DNA of 64,000 bases. It comes from Paracoccus laeviglucosivorans. Lineage in GTDB: Bacteria; Pseudomonadota; Alphaproteobacteria; Rhodobacterales; Rhodobacteraceae. The stretch covers positions 53,933 to 117,932 of the forward strand of contig NZ_FXTK01000013.1 of the NCBI RefSeq assembly GCF_900182695.1, read 5' to 3'. Positions within the stretch are counted from its first letter, which is position 1. Each line of letters starts with the position of its first letter. The position numbers were made by a program, and so were the translations under genes. Below are positions 46,919 through 56,385 of the stretch, one piece after another. The notes under the pieces were generated by a model that was not told the DNA's origin, ran no database searches, and saw only the letters and a list, made by a program, of their open reading frames with translations.

Positions 46919-46930
46919 CATCTTGGGGAT

Positions 46931-47413
46931 TTACTGCGCGCTGATCGCGTCCAGACCTTTGCGGGCGCAGGTCGCGTCAATGTCGCCCGAAGGTGCACCG
47001 CCGACGCCGATACCCCCCACCAGCGCATCGCCAAGGCGGATGGGCAGCCCGCCCGCCAAAATCACCATGCGGTCGTCCATGTCGCGCATCCCGGCATTCT
47101 GCGGGTTGTCGGCAATGGCTTGGGCGATGGTCGCCGTGTCACGCCCCATCGAGGCGGCAGTGAATGCCTTGCCCTGTGCGCTGCCCACGGTATGGGGCCC
47201 GGCATTATCGGCCTTGAGATGCAGTTTCAGCACACCGTCGCGGCCAACAATGGCGACGCTAACATTGTGGCCTTCGGCGGCGCAGGCGACAAGCGCGGCC
47301 TGTGCAGCGGTCAACCCGGTTTCCAACGGCAGATAGGCACTGGTCGGCAGGTCCTGCGCGGCCGCCGAAATCGGCAGCAGGGTCAGGGCGGCGACGCTTA
47401 TAGCACGGATCAT
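46931..47413 (-). CDS. Exported GlcG/HbpS-family protein
   Basis: A 160-aa protein with a signal peptide (MIRAISVAALTLLPISAAAQ) and a single GlcG/HbpS domain: LTAAQAALVACAAEGHNVSV, AIVGRDGVLKLHL, GKAFTAASMGRDT, and a C-terminal GGLPIRLGDALVGGIGVGGA. Members bind heme or corrinoids, or are accessory to glycolate or alcohol oxidation. The export signal suggests a periplasmic role. It is convergent with the TetR-like gene and stands alone. Confidence 0.85.
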   Translation of the reverse strand: MIRAISVAALTLLPISAAAQDLPTSAYLPLETGLTAAQAALVACAAEGHNVSVAIVGRDGVLKLHLKADNAGPHTVGSAQGKAFTAASMGRDTATIAQAIADNPQNAGMRDMDDRMVILAGGLPIRLGDALVGGIGVGGAPSGDIDATCARKGLDAISAQ

Positions 47414-47556
47414 GTCCTTGTCTCCTCTACGTTTTCTGACGGGACCAGCTTATCGGCTTCTTGTAAAGGTTGATAGACTGTCGCCGCGACACAGGATTGC
47501 GGCAGTCCGTGTATCGGCTTAGCCTTTGGGCGAAACCAATCTTGGAGGGGAACCAG

Positions 47557-47766
47557 ATGAAGCTCAGCGCCCGCAACGTCCTTAGCGGCACGGTCACCGA
47601 AATCGTCACCGGCGCCGTCACCAGCCATGTGCGGCTGGATGTCGGCGGCTCGTCCGTCACCGCCTCGATCACAAACGAAGCGGTCAAGGAACTGGGACTG
47701 CAGGTCGGTTCCAAGGCCAGCGCGGTCATCAAGGCCTCGGACGTGATGATCGGGGTCGATGACTGA
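47557..47766 (+). CDS. Molbindin-like single-domain TOBE (Mop) protein
   Basis: A 69-aa molybdate/tungstate-binding protein of one Mop domain: MKLSARNVLSGTVTEIVTGA, VTSHVRLDVGGSSVTASIT, NEAVKELGLQVGSKASAVIK. Such molbindins store or buffer oxyanion in the cytoplasm as hexamers. The start is fixed by GGAGGGG 6 bp upstream; the longer frame from 47470 has no site. No molybdenum cofactor or transport genes are adjacent. Confidence 0.9.
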   Translation: MKLSARNVLSGTVTEIVTGAVTSHVRLDVGGSSVTASITNEAVKELGLQVGSKASAVIKASDVMIGVDD

Positions 47767-47781
47767 TCCCACGCAGCGGGG

Positions 47782-50226
47782 CTAATCCTTGTCCCGTTCG
47801 ACCAGCGCGGCCAGACGTTTCAACAGCGTCTGGTTCAGCGCATTCGGGGCTGGCAGGCGCAGGTCATCCCAGCCCCGTTCCCGCGCAGCATCCATGCCAA
47901 AAGCATCCGCGCGTTTCTGCTTTTTCAGCTCGTCCCAGGACAGCGGCACCGCCACGCTGGCATTCGGACGCGCGCGGACCGAAAACGGCGCGATCGCGGT
48001 CGAGCCCCGGTCGTTGCGCAGCCAGTCGATAAAGATGCGGTCCTTGCGACGGCGCTTGGACATGGTGGCGACATAGCGGTCCGGCACGGTTTCGGCCATC
48101 AGCGTCGCGAAAAGCTGGGCAAACAGCCGCGCCGTTTCCCAGCTTGCGGTCCGGCGCAGCGGCAAGATGACATGCACACCCTTGCCGCCCGAAAGCATCG
48201 GCCACGCCGCCAGTCCCAATGCCTGCAACTTGTTGCGCAGTTCGAATGCCGCGTCGCGGACGGCGGCAAAGCCCAAACCTTCGTCAGGATCAAGGTCAAA
48301 GACCAGACGTTCGGGACGGTCGGGCTTGTCACGTTTCGCACCCCATGGATGGAATTCGACCGTGCCCATCTGGACCGCGGCGACCAGACCCCTGGCATCG
48401 GTCACGGTCAGCAATTCGTCATCGCCGCCATCCGGGTCGGGCACGCGGATACGCCTGATCGCATCGGGAAAGCCCTTGCCGGCATGTTTCTGAAAGAACC
48501 GCTCGCCCTCGATCCCTTCGGGCAGCCGCACCAGCGACAGGGGGCGGTCGGCCAGATGCGGCAGGATGCGGTCGGCCATGTCGTGATAATAGCGGGCCAG
48601 ATCCAGCTTCGTGACCTTGACCGCCGGGAAGATCACCCGGCGCGGATGGCTGATCCCCACCCCTGCCACGTCGATACGCGAGGGGTCGGGCTTTTCCAGC
48701 TGTTCGGTGGGGGTCGGGTCCAAGGCCACCTCCTTTGGGCTTTTATCCTCGCGCAGCGCGACGAAACTGGCGTGGCGCAGATGCCCGGCGGATGTCAGTT
48801 CGGCATGGGAGATTTCCGCGACCAGCCTTGGCTGCACCCAGCGCGCGCCGCGTGTTTCGGCCTTGGGGGCGTCCAGCGGTGCGCGATCGCGGGCAAGGGG
48901 CTTCATCGCGGCCGCCAGTTCATCCATCGTGTCGCCGTCAAAACCCGTGCCGACCTTGCCGCGATAGACCAGCCGCCCACCTTCGAACGTTGCCATCAGA
49001 AGCGAGGCAAAGGCCCGCCCCTTGCTGGCCGAAGGTTGCCAGCCCACGATGACGAACTCCGCGCGGCGGATGCATTTCGTCTTGACCCATGCGGGGCCGC
49101 GCCCACCGCGATAGGGCGCATCGCGCAGCTTTGAGATCATGCCCTCGCCGCCCGCATCGCAGATCGTGCCCAGCGTTTCGGCGGCATCGCCCGTGATCGC
49201 GGGCGACAGGCCAAGGATGCCCAAGGGCACGGTATCGGCCATCACCCCCTCAAGCGCGGCGCGGCGCTTGAGCAGGGGCGCATCAGACAGATCCTTGCCG
49301 TCCAGATGCAGCAGGTCAAAGGCATAGAACCGGAACGGCCCGCCCGCCTTGATCGCGGCCTGCAGGGCGGAAAAGCCGGACAGGCCCGCGCCCGCGACGA
49401 TCTCTCCGTCTATCAGGGCGCTGTCGCAGGGCAGCTCGGCCAAGGGCTGAACAAGCTCGGCGAAACGGTCGGTCCAGTCATGCCCGTTTCGCGTGCGGAT
49501 GCGGATGCCGCCCTTGCCCAACGCGATCTGGGCGCGATAGCCGTCCAGCTTGACTTCGTGCAGCCAATCGACGCCCTTGGGCGGAGCGGCCACGGTTTCG
49601 GCAAGCTGAACGGCGCGGAAACGCGGCAGCGGACCTTTGCGCGCAGGGCCGGGATCATGCGGCGGCGCATTCTTTGCAATCTGGGCCAGACTGCGCCCCG
49701 TGACGGCCGAAACCGGGTAGCGTTCGGAAAAAGGCGTGCCGCCCTGATCGGCAGCGGCGTCCTCCTCCTTGATCATCAGCCAGTTCTCGCGCGGCTCGTC
49801 CCGGCCTTTCATGCGGATCAGCGACCAGTTGCCGGTGGCGCGGCGACCGTGCAGGGCGAAATGCAGATGCCCCTTTTCCAGCCCCTGGCCCACGTCGTGG
49901 AACGGCTGCCACCAGCCGATATCCCAAAGCATCACCGTGCCCGCGCCATATCCCTTGGGGATCACGCCTTCGAAGGTCAGATAGTCCATCGGGTGATCTT
50001 CGGTCCTGACCGCCAGCCGCTTATCGGCAGGATCGGTTGAGGGGCCGCGCGTCACCGCCCAGCTTAGCAGCACCCCATCCCATTCAAGACGCAGATCCCA
50101 ATGCAGCCGCGTCGCATCGTGCATCTGGATGCCATAGCGCAGCGCCAGTTTGCTGCCCGCACCACCCTGCGGTTCAGGCGTGGCCGAAAAATCCCGCATC
50201 GCACGATATTTCGCCAGCCCGGCCAT
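47782..50226 (-). CDS. ligD: DNA ligase D (NHEJ ligase/polymerase/phosphoesterase)
   Basis: An 814-aa multidomain protein, in the order PE-ligase-polymerase. The 3'-phosphoesterase domain (about 10-165) has QMHDATRLHWDLRLEW and TEDHPMDY. The ATP-dependent ligase domain (about 205-510) has the nucleotidyl Lys in HEVKLDGYRA, DGEIVAG and EGMISKL. The AEP-type polymerase domain (about 530-800) has the metal-binding FDLDPDEG, LSGGKGVHVILPL and the catalytic FIDWLRNDRG. It seals double-strand breaks with Ku. The start codon overlaps the Ku stop by one base, so the two are coupled. Confidence 0.96.
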   Translation of the reverse strand: MAGLAKYRAMRDFSATPEPQGGAGSKLALRYGIQMHDATRLHWDLRLEWDGVLLSWAVTRGPSTDPADKRLAVRTEDHPMDYLTFEGVIPKGYGAGTVMLWDIGWWQPFHDVGQGLEKGHLHFALHGRRATGNWSLIRMKGRDEPRENWLMIKEEDAAADQGGTPFSERYPVSAVTGRSLAQIAKNAPPHDPGPARKGPLPRFRAVQLAETVAAPPKGVDWLHEVKLDGYRAQIALGKGGIRIRTRNGHDWTDRFAELVQPLAELPCDSALIDGEIVAGAGLSGFSALQAAIKAGGPFRFYAFDLLHLDGKDLSDAPLLKRRAALEGVMADTVPLGILGLSPAITGDAAETLGTICDAGGEGMISKLRDAPYRGGRGPAWVKTKCIRRAEFVIVGWQPSASKGRAFASLLMATFEGGRLVYRGKVGTGFDGDTMDELAAAMKPLARDRAPLDAPKAETRGARWVQPRLVAEISHAELTSAGHLRHASFVALREDKSPKEVALDPTPTEQLEKPDPSRIDVAGVGISHPRRVIFPAVKVTKLDLARYYHDMADRILPHLADRPLSLVRLPEGIEGERFFQKHAGKGFPDAIRRIRVPDPDGGDDELLTVTDARGLVAAVQMGTVEFHPWGAKRDKPDRPERLVFDLDPDEGLGFAAVRDAAFELRNKLQALGLAAWPMLSGGKGVHVILPLRRTASWETARLFAQLFATLMAETVPDRYVATMSKRRRKDRIFIDWLRNDRGSTAIAPFSVRARPNASVAVPLSWDELKKQKRADAFGMDAARERGWDDLRLPAPNALNQTLLKRLAALVERDKD

Positions 50227-51113
50227 CAGGATGCCTTGCTGCCCTTGCGCGGCGCCCTTGTGCGGCCCGGCTTGGCATCAGATTTTGCCGCGGGCTTGGA
50301 GGCGGTCTTGCTGCCGGTCGTCTTGCCGCCGGATTTCAGGCTTTGCCGCAGCGCATCCATCAGATCGACGACATTGCCACCCTTGGGCCGCGCCTCGTCG
50401 TCAACGCTGGTGCGGGGGGTCTTTCGGTTCTTGCGCTTGGCCTCGATCAGGTCGCGCAGGGCGATGTCATAGTGATCCTTGAACGTCTCGGCCTTGAAGG
50501 GCGCGGTCTTGCGGTCGATCAGCTGGGTCGCGACGCTTAGCAGCTCGGCATCGGCCTTGGCATCCTCAATGTCGCGAAACAGCGGGTCGGCATCGCGGAT
50601 TTCATCGGCATAGCGCAGCGTTTCCATCAGCAGCCCGTCACCACAGGCCCGCACGGCGCATAGATATTCCTTGCCGCGCATCGTCATCTGACCCAGCCCG
50701 ACGCGCGATGTCTTGCGCAAGGCATCGCGGACGACGCGATAAGCATCCTCGGCCAGCTCATCGGTCGGCACGATGTAATACGGCTTGTCGTAATACAGCG
50801 GAGAGATTTCGCAGGCATCGACGAACTGCACCAGTTCGAAGGTCTTCTTCGTTTCCAGCCGGATCGCATCCACCTCATCGGGATCCAGAAGCAGGTATTG
50901 ATCATCGGGCAGTTCATAGCCCTTCAGAATGTCATCCGCCTTGACGGGGCCGATGCCCGGCACGGTCTTTTCATAACGGACGGGTTTGCCAGACGGGCCA
51001 TGGATCTGGCGAAAGCTAAGCCTTGCGCCGGTCTTGACCGCACTGTGAATCTCGACCGGAATGGCCACAAGGGACAGGCGAAGCTGCCCTTTCCAGATAG
51101 CCCTTGATGCCAT
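50226..51113 (-). CDS. ku: Ku protein, non-homologous end joining
   Basis: A 295-aa bacterial Ku homodimer subunit that binds DNA ends and recruits LigD. The start MASRAIWKGQLRLSLV is typical, with SFRQIHGPSGKPVRYEK, GYELPDDQYLLLDPDEVDAI and YYDKPYYIVP in the core. The C-terminal tail (about 250-295) is rich in Lys, Ala and Ser (KTTGSKTASKPAAKSDAK), as in Ku proteins whose basic tail aids DNA binding. It is the first gene of the ku-ligD operon. Confidence 0.96.
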   Translation of the reverse strand: MASRAIWKGQLRLSLVAIPVEIHSAVKTGARLSFRQIHGPSGKPVRYEKTVPGIGPVKADDILKGYELPDDQYLLLDPDEVDAIRLETKKTFELVQFVDACEISPLYYDKPYYIVPTDELAEDAYRVVRDALRKTSRVGLGQMTMRGKEYLCAVRACGDGLLMETLRYADEIRDADPLFRDIEDAKADAELLSVATQLIDRKTAPFKAETFKDHYDIALRDLIEAKRKNRKTPRTSVDDEARPKGGNVVDLMDALRQSLKSGGKTTGSKTASKPAAKSDAKPGRTRAPRKGSKAS

Positions 51114-51192
51114 GGTCCCTGCCCTCCTCAGGCGTGGCGGATGCCATGGTGTAGAACCGCAGGGCGGGGCCAGAGGTTCCAGCGCAATGAAA

Positions 51193-51214
51193 AGGGCGAC
51201 CCTTGGGCCGCCCT
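51193..51214 (-). terminator. Terminator after the FMN reductase gene
   Basis: On the minus strand AGGGCG pairs with CGCCCT around a 10-nt loop and is followed by TTTC. It lies 9 bp after the reductase stop and upstream of the ku start region. Confidence 0.6.
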
Positions 51215-51222
51215 GTCAGGTT

Positions 51223-51813
51223 TCAGGCTGTCTTGGCGCGCTGCGCCATCGTCGCTTCGGCCCACCACGCCAATTCATCCAGCGTGGCGTTCAGTGCGGG
51301 CAACAGGTTCGTTTCGATTTCCGCCATGTCGCCATTCGCGCCAAGCGGCGAAACCTTGAAGAAATCGCCGCCGCCAATATGGACGGCATTGCGCAGCGGG
51401 ACCATCATCAGTTCGACCGCGATGCCGCGCAGATGTTCGATCGCGCGGGCCGCGCCCACGCCGCCGTAACCCAGCGCCGCAGCGGGTTTGTGGTTCCATT
51501 CCTTGTAAGCTTGATCCAGCGCGTTCTTCAGCGAGCCGGTGATCGAGTGGTTATATTCGGCGGTCACGAAAATATAGCCGTCGAACTCGGCCAGTTTTTC
51601 CTGCCATTTGACGGCACGAGGGTCTTGCGACGGCATCCACAGGTTGGATGCGGGTTCGTTGAACAGCGGCAGGTCGTAATCGCGCAGATCGACCAGCTCA
51701 AAGCGCATATCCTCGCGCTTTTGGGCGTTCTCCAGTAGCCATGCGGCGGGTTTGTCGGCAAAGCGCGTCGCGCGGGTCGAGCCGATGATGATGGCGATAT
51801 TCGGTTTCGTCAT
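51223..51813 (-). CDS. NADPH-dependent FMN reductase / quinone reductase-like flavoprotein
   Basis: A 196-aa flavodoxin-like oxidoreductase. The FMN phosphate loop is IIGSTRATRFADK, and VTAEYNHSITGSLKNALD with YGGVGAARAIEHLR are typical of the ArsH/ChrR/YieF-like NADPH:FMN and quinone reductases. It lies downstream of the GST and VOC-hydrolase genes on the same strand with a 150-bp gap, and probably takes part in quinone or electrophile reduction. It ends with its own terminator. Confidence 0.88.
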   Translation of the reverse strand: MTKPNIAIIIGSTRATRFADKPAAWLLENAQKREDMRFELVDLRDYDLPLFNEPASNLWMPSQDPRAVKWQEKLAEFDGYIFVTAEYNHSITGSLKNALDQAYKEWNHKPAAALGYGGVGAARAIEHLRGIAVELMMVPLRNAVHIGGGDFFKVSPLGANGDMAEIETNLLPALNATLDELAWWAEATMAQRAKTA

Positions 51814-51963
51814 GGTGGCATCCTTGATCCGATTGCCGCGATGCGGCGGGAAATTGCTTGGGCAAGCTGAACCCTGAAACCCGTGCGGGCAAGCCGACCT
51901 GTTCAGAAAGCGGTGTTCGATATTTGGAAACAGGCGGGGCGGATTTACTCCGCCCCACCAAAG

Positions 51964-53487
51964 TCAGACCAGCCAAGCCTGCGCGCGGTTCAGGTCTTCG
52001 GCCGAAAGTTCATGCCCGGCGGGCAAGGTCTGCGCATCCAGATCGGCACCGCCCTGACGCAGCGCGGCCTCCAGCGCGGGGGCCATGCGCCCGAACATGT
52101 CGCGCGCACCGTTCAGCATCAGCACTTTCTGGCCCGCCAACGCGCCTTCGGCTTGCTGCGGCGCATCCTCAAGCACCTGAATGCCGCGCAGCAGGATCGC
52201 CCGACGGATCGCCTGCGGATACAGTTGCAGGATCGCGCCGATCAGGTTCGCGCCGTTGGAATAGCCCAGAAACGCCAGCCGCGCGGGGTCCAGCCCGTAA
52301 GCCCGCACCGCATCGTCGATAAAGGCGGCGAATGCCTCTGCCTCGGCCAGAATGTCGGCCTGATCATAGGTCACGGCATCAAAGCGGCGGAACCAGCGGT
52401 TGATCCCCTCCTCGGTCGAGCGGCCACGCACACCCAGAAGCGTCGCATTGGGTGCGATGCGGTTTGCCAGCGGCATCAGGTCAGATTCGTTGCCGCCCGT
52501 GCCATGCAGCAGGATGATCGTGCTGCCATCGGGGTTTTCAGGCCGGTGAGAGCGATGGGTGAAATGCAGATCGCGCATGGGTGTCCTTTCTTCGCCCGGC
52601 AGGGCGAATTGCGGCATCATCACGCGCAGATCCTGCGCGCGGGCCTTGGCTTGCGGCGGCACGAACAGCGTGCTGCCCAGTTCCTGCGGCGTTTCGTCCA
52701 GCACAAAGCCGGGGCGGTCGGTCGCATATTCCAGCAGGATGCCCGCCGGGTCGCGGACATAAAGCGACAGGAAATATGTCCGGTCATGCACGTTGGTCGC
52801 GTCGGTATCCTTCAACGCAAGGCGCATCTGGCGCACCGCATCGACATCAGCCGCGCGGAATGCGACGTGATCCAGGATGCCCGTGCCCGGAATACCGGGA
52901 AAGAAGCCGGTCGCGTCGCGAATGTCGATGACATCCGTATCCGAGACCATGCGGCGGACCGCACCCGCCACCTGTCCCGGCCGATAGCCAAAGCGGGCGG
53001 CAAAATCGCACGACTGTTCCGGCGTTTCGGAAAACAGCGTGACGCCGCGCAGCCGGGTCGGCGCGATGGGATCGGGCAAAGGCGCATCGGCGGGCATGTC
53101 GATCCCGACGAGCTTGACGATCACCCCATCGGGGTCTTTCAACCGCAACACGGTTTCGCCGAATTCGCGGCTGGGCCCGTCAACCGGGATGCGCGCGGTC
53201 ATGGCACGGGTCAGCCATTCCCCGATGCTTTCCGGCGGCACGGCCAGCGCGATTTCCGCGACCTGCCCGTGACCGACCCGACCCGGCGCACCATCTTCCC
53301 AGACCAGGAAGGTCACAAGCGAGCCGGGCGAGCCAAGCGCATCGCCATAGAACAGATGCAGTTGTTCGGCATCCTCGAACCCGCCCGTGCGCTTGACCAG
53401 TCGCAGGCCCAGAAAGCCTGCATAGAAATCGACATTGGCCTGCACCCGGCGGGTGATGCCGGTGACGTGATGGATGCCGGTGGACAT
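51964..53487 (-). CDS. Natural fusion of a VOC ring-cleaving dioxygenase and an alpha/beta-hydrolase (MhqO-MhqD-like)
   Basis: A 507-aa protein. Residues 1 to about 300 form a two-module VOC dioxygenase (GIHHVTGITRRVQANVDFYAG, GILDHVAFRAADVDAV, YFLSLYVRDPAGILLEYATD). Residues about 310-507 form an alpha/beta hydrolase of the phospholipase/carboxylesterase type with ILLHGTGGNESDLMPLA, the nucleophile Ser in LGYSNGANLIGAIL, Asp near NGARDMFGRM and His in LPAGHELSAED. In Bacillus the separate MhqO and MhqD proteins act together against methylhydroquinone, so this is a logical fusion. AGGAGAAG precedes the ATG. It is 14 bp downstream of the GST gene. Confidence 0.85.
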   Translation of the reverse strand: MSTGIHHVTGITRRVQANVDFYAGFLGLRLVKRTGGFEDAEQLHLFYGDALGSPGSLVTFLVWEDGAPGRVGHGQVAEIALAVPPESIGEWLTRAMTARIPVDGPSREFGETVLRLKDPDGVIVKLVGIDMPADAPLPDPIAPTRLRGVTLFSETPEQSCDFAARFGYRPGQVAGAVRRMVSDTDVIDIRDATGFFPGIPGTGILDHVAFRAADVDAVRQMRLALKDTDATNVHDRTYFLSLYVRDPAGILLEYATDRPGFVLDETPQELGSTLFVPPQAKARAQDLRVMMPQFALPGEERTPMRDLHFTHRSHRPENPDGSTIILLHGTGGNESDLMPLANRIAPNATLLGVRGRSTEEGINRWFRRFDAVTYDQADILAEAEAFAAFIDDAVRAYGLDPARLAFLGYSNGANLIGAILQLYPQAIRRAILLRGIQVLEDAPQQAEGALAGQKVLMLNGARDMFGRMAPALEAALRQGGADLDAQTLPAGHELSAEDLNRAQAWLV

Positions 53488-53501
53488 ATTTCTTCTCCTG
53501 T

Positions 53502-54110
53502 TTATGCCGCTTCGCGGGCCAGCACGCGCTGGACAGCCGGATCGGCGGCCATGCGGTCATGCAGGGCCTGGACGTTTTTCCATTCCGACAGCCCTTCGGG
53601 CAGCAGCTTGGCGGCCCAACGCAGCATCGGGAAAGCATAGGCGTCGATGACCGAGCGTTTGCCCAGCACCCATTCGCGCCCGTTCAACTGTTCGTCCAGC
53701 AGCGACAGCCGCTTGCGGACCAGCTTGCGCCCGGCCTCCTGCGTGGCATCGCGGCCCGCAGAGTCGGTCGTGTAGCGCTGGGGCATAAAGATCGGGTAGA
53801 AACTGGGATGCAGGTCGCCGGTGAAAAAGCCCGACCAGCGGTCCAGTTCGGCCGCCGCGCGCGGACCCGTGCCGCCCGCCAGATCCGCCTCGGGGTGTTG
53901 ATGCGCCAAATAATGCAGGATCGCGCCCGCCTGCGTCAGAACCCAGCCGTCATCCTCGATCAGCGCCGGGACCATCCCCGAGGGGTTCACGGCAAGCAGC
54001 TCTTTCGAGCCGAACTCGACCGATTGCGTCTCATAGGGCGCACCGATCCATTCCAGCACGATATGCGGGGCAAGCGAGCAGGCGCCGGTGTGGTAAAGCA
54101 GCTTGGGCAT
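53502..54110 (-). CDS. Glutathione S-transferase (beta-class-like)
   Basis: A 202-aa GST: thioredoxin-fold N-terminus with Cys11 in YHTGACSLAPHIVLEW, the cis-Pro motif NPSGMVPAL, and an all-helical C-terminal domain with VIDAYAFPMLRWA. The GACSLAPH site is that of beta-class GSTs, which use Cys rather than Tyr or Ser. It conjugates glutathione to electrophiles or does thiol exchange. A strong GGAGG site precedes the start. It is the first gene of a short operon with the VOC-hydrolase fusion. Confidence 0.9.
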   Translation of the reverse strand: MPKLLYHTGACSLAPHIVLEWIGAPYETQSVEFGSKELLAVNPSGMVPALIEDDGWVLTQAGAILHYLAHQHPEADLAGGTGPRAAAELDRWSGFFTGDLHPSFYPIFMPQRYTTDSAGRDATQEAGRKLVRKRLSLLDEQLNGREWVLGKRSVIDAYAFPMLRWAAKLLPEGLSEWKNVQALHDRMAADPAVQRVLAREAA

Positions 54111-54206
54111 GGTATCCTCCGGGTGTTGCGTTAACCGGAAGATAGCGCATCGCCGCGTTTCCCCAACTGGAAAAGGGCAAAACGCGGCGTTCTGTTTTTG
54201 CGAACG

Positions 54207-54998
54207 TCAGGCGCTATGCGCGCCCTTGGCAAGATCGGCGACGAAGGCAAGGATTTCGGCGACCGGACGGCCTTCGCCGATCAGCTTGACGATGGCCGAG
54301 CCCACGACCGCACCATCCGCCACGCCAGCCACGGCCTGCGCCGCTTCGGGGGTGGAAATGCCGAAACCGACCACGACGGGCAGATTCGCTGCGGCGCGGA
54401 TGCGCGCGACTTCGGGCGCGACTTCGGTGGCATTCGCCGCCAGCCCGCCAGTGATGCCGGTGACCGACACGTAATAGACAAAGCCCGAGGTATTGCGCAC
54501 CACCGCAGGCAGCCGCCGGTCATCGGTCGTCGGCGTCGCAAGACGGATAAAGTTCAGCCCGGCATCTCGCGCAGGCAGGCACAGTTCGGCATCTTCCTCG
54601 GGGGGCAGGTCCACTACGATCAGCCCGTCGATCCCGGCCTGAACGGCATCCGCGATGAAACGGTCCACGCCCCGCGCATAGATCGGGTTGTAATAGCCCA
54701 TCAGCACGATCGGCGTCGTGTTGTCGTCTTTGCGAAAGGCACGGACCATGTCGAACACGCGATCAATGCTGCCACCTGCCGCCAGGGCGCGCTGACCCGC
54801 GGCCTGAATGGTCGCGCCATCCGCCATCGGATCGGTAAAGGGCATCCCCAGTTCGATGATGTCCACACCTGCGGCGGGCATACCGCGCATGATCTGGACC
54901 GATTTGTCGAAATCGGGGTCGCAGCCCATCATATAGGCGACAAAGGCCTTGCCATTCGTGGCGGCCAGCCGCGCGAAAGTGTCGTCAATTCTGCTCAT
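54207..54998 (-). CDS. trpA: Tryptophan synthase alpha subunit
   Basis: A 263-aa TIM-barrel enzyme that cleaves indole-3-glycerol phosphate to indole and G3P for the beta subunit. Catalytic Glu and Asp lie in [20 protein letters not shown], and [22 protein letters not shown] and [12 protein letters not shown] are conserved. Length is normal. trpB is not adjacent in the window, so the alpha gene is separated from the rest of the pathway as in several Rhodobacteraceae. Confidence 0.97.
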   Translation of the reverse strand: MSRIDDTFARLAATNGKAFVAYMMGCDPDFDKSVQIMRGMPAAGVDIIELGMPFTDPMADGATIQAAGQRALAAGGSIDRVFDMVRAFRKDDNTTPIVLMGYYNPIYARGVDRFIADAVQAGIDGLIVVDLPPEEDAELCLPARDAGLNFIRLATPTTDDRRLPAVVRNTSGFVYYVSVTGITGGLAANATEVAPEVARIRAAANLPVVVGFGISTPEAAQAVAGVADGAVVGSAIVKLIGEGRPVAEILAFVADLAKGAHSA

Positions 54999-55126
54999 GC
55001 GCCCCGTTCCCCAGTCATGATCCGCAAAGCCCTAGCGCGGCTTCGGTGCCAAGATCAACGCCCGGCACTGGACTTGGGACGCTTGCGGCCATAAAAGGCG
55101 CGAAAATCCGGGAAAAGGGGTGCATC

Positions 55127-56224
55127 ATGGGCTTTCGCATGGGGATCGTCGGCTTGCCGAACGTGGGCAAATCGACGCTGTTCAACGCGCTCACAAAGAC
55201 CGCAGCCGCGCAGGCCGCGAACTTTCCCTTTTGCACCATCGAACCGAATGTCGGCGAGGTGGCTGTGCCCGATCCGCGTCTGGACAAACTGGCCGAGATC
55301 GCCGGCTCCAAGCAGATCATCCCGACCCGCATCACCTTTGTCGATATTGCCGGTTTGGTAAAAGGCGCGTCCAAGGGTGAAGGTCTGGGCAACCAGTTTC
55401 TGGCCAATATCCGCGAAGTCGATGCCATCGCCCATGTGCTGCGCTGTTTCGAAGACGGCGACGTGACCCATGTCGAAGGCCGCGTCGATCCGATCGAGGA
55501 TGCCGACACGATCGAAACCGAGCTGATGATCGCCGATCTGGAATCGGTCGAAAAGCGTCTGGCCAATATCGCGCGCAAGCTGAAGGGCGGCGACAAGGAA
55601 GCAGTGGCACAGGAGCGTCTGCTGAAAGCCGCGCAGGCCGCGCTGTCGGATGGCAAGCCTGCCCGCACCGTGCAGGTCGCCGAGGATGAGCGCAAGGCAT
55701 GGGACATGCTGCAGCTGCTGACCGCCAAGCCCGTGCTGTTCGTCTGCAATGTCGAAGAAGACAAGGCATCCACCGGCAACAGCCAATCCGACCGCGTGGC
55801 GGAAATGGCGCGTGCGCAGGGCGCGGGCCACGTCGTGATCTCGGCCAAGATCGAAGAGGAGATCAGCCAGCTTCCCGGCGATGAGGCCGCGATGTTCCTT
55901 GACGAGATGGGCCTGACCGAAGCCGGTCTGGATCGCCTGATCCGCGCGGGCTATTCGCTGCTGGGTCTGGAAACCTATTTCACCGTCGGCCCCAAAGAGG
56001 CCCGCGCATGGACCATTCACAAAGGCACGCTGGCCCCGCAGGCCGCAGGCGTGATCCACGGCGATTTCGAACGCGGCTTCATCCGCGCCGAAACCGTCGC
56101 CTATGACGATTACGTCGCCTATAAGGGCGAGGCGGGTGCGCGCGAAGCCGGCAAGTTCCGCGTCGAAGGCAAGTCCTATGTCGTCAAGGATGGCGACGTG
56201 CTGCACTTCCTTTTTAACGCCTGA
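55127..56224 (+). CDS. ychF: Redox-regulated ATPase YchF
   Basis: A 365-aa Obg-related P-loop protein. The G1 loop is GLPNVGKSTLFNAL, G3 VDIAGLVKGASKGEGLGNQF, the altered G4-type segment is NVEEDKAST, and the C-terminal TGS domain ends FNA. YchF hydrolyses ATP in preference to GTP and binds ribosomes. The start at 55127 has GGGG 6 bp upstream and gives the standard length; 27 residues more in the frame are not family-like. It is divergent from trpA. Confidence 0.96.
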   Translation: MGFRMGIVGLPNVGKSTLFNALTKTAAAQAANFPFCTIEPNVGEVAVPDPRLDKLAEIAGSKQIIPTRITFVDIAGLVKGASKGEGLGNQFLANIREVDAIAHVLRCFEDGDVTHVEGRVDPIEDADTIETELMIADLESVEKRLANIARKLKGGDKEAVAQERLLKAAQAALSDGKPARTVQVAEDERKAWDMLQLLTAKPVLFVCNVEEDKASTGNSQSDRVAEMARAQGAGHVVISAKIEEEISQLPGDEAAMFLDEMGLTEAGLDRLIRAGYSLLGLETYFTVGPKEARAWTIHKGTLAPQAAGVIHGDFERGFIRAETVAYDDYVAYKGEAGAREAGKFRVEGKSYVVKDGDVLHFLFNA

Positions 56225-56385
56225 GGCATTGCGCCGCGCGGATTGCGTGGCGCATCCCTAACCCTTTTCCAATGCAGAAATTGCCGCCCCTCGGCGCGAA
56301 AGCGCTGTGGTGGTGGTCTGGGCATTGCAGCCAACCGCGCAATATGACAATCGCGCGACACCCGTTAACCAGCGTTAAGACAGAT

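Noticed and set aside
56224..56270. Hairpin after ychF (TGCGCC ... GGCGCA)
   Set aside because: Only a 6-bp stem with a large loop and no T-run; too weak to call a terminator.
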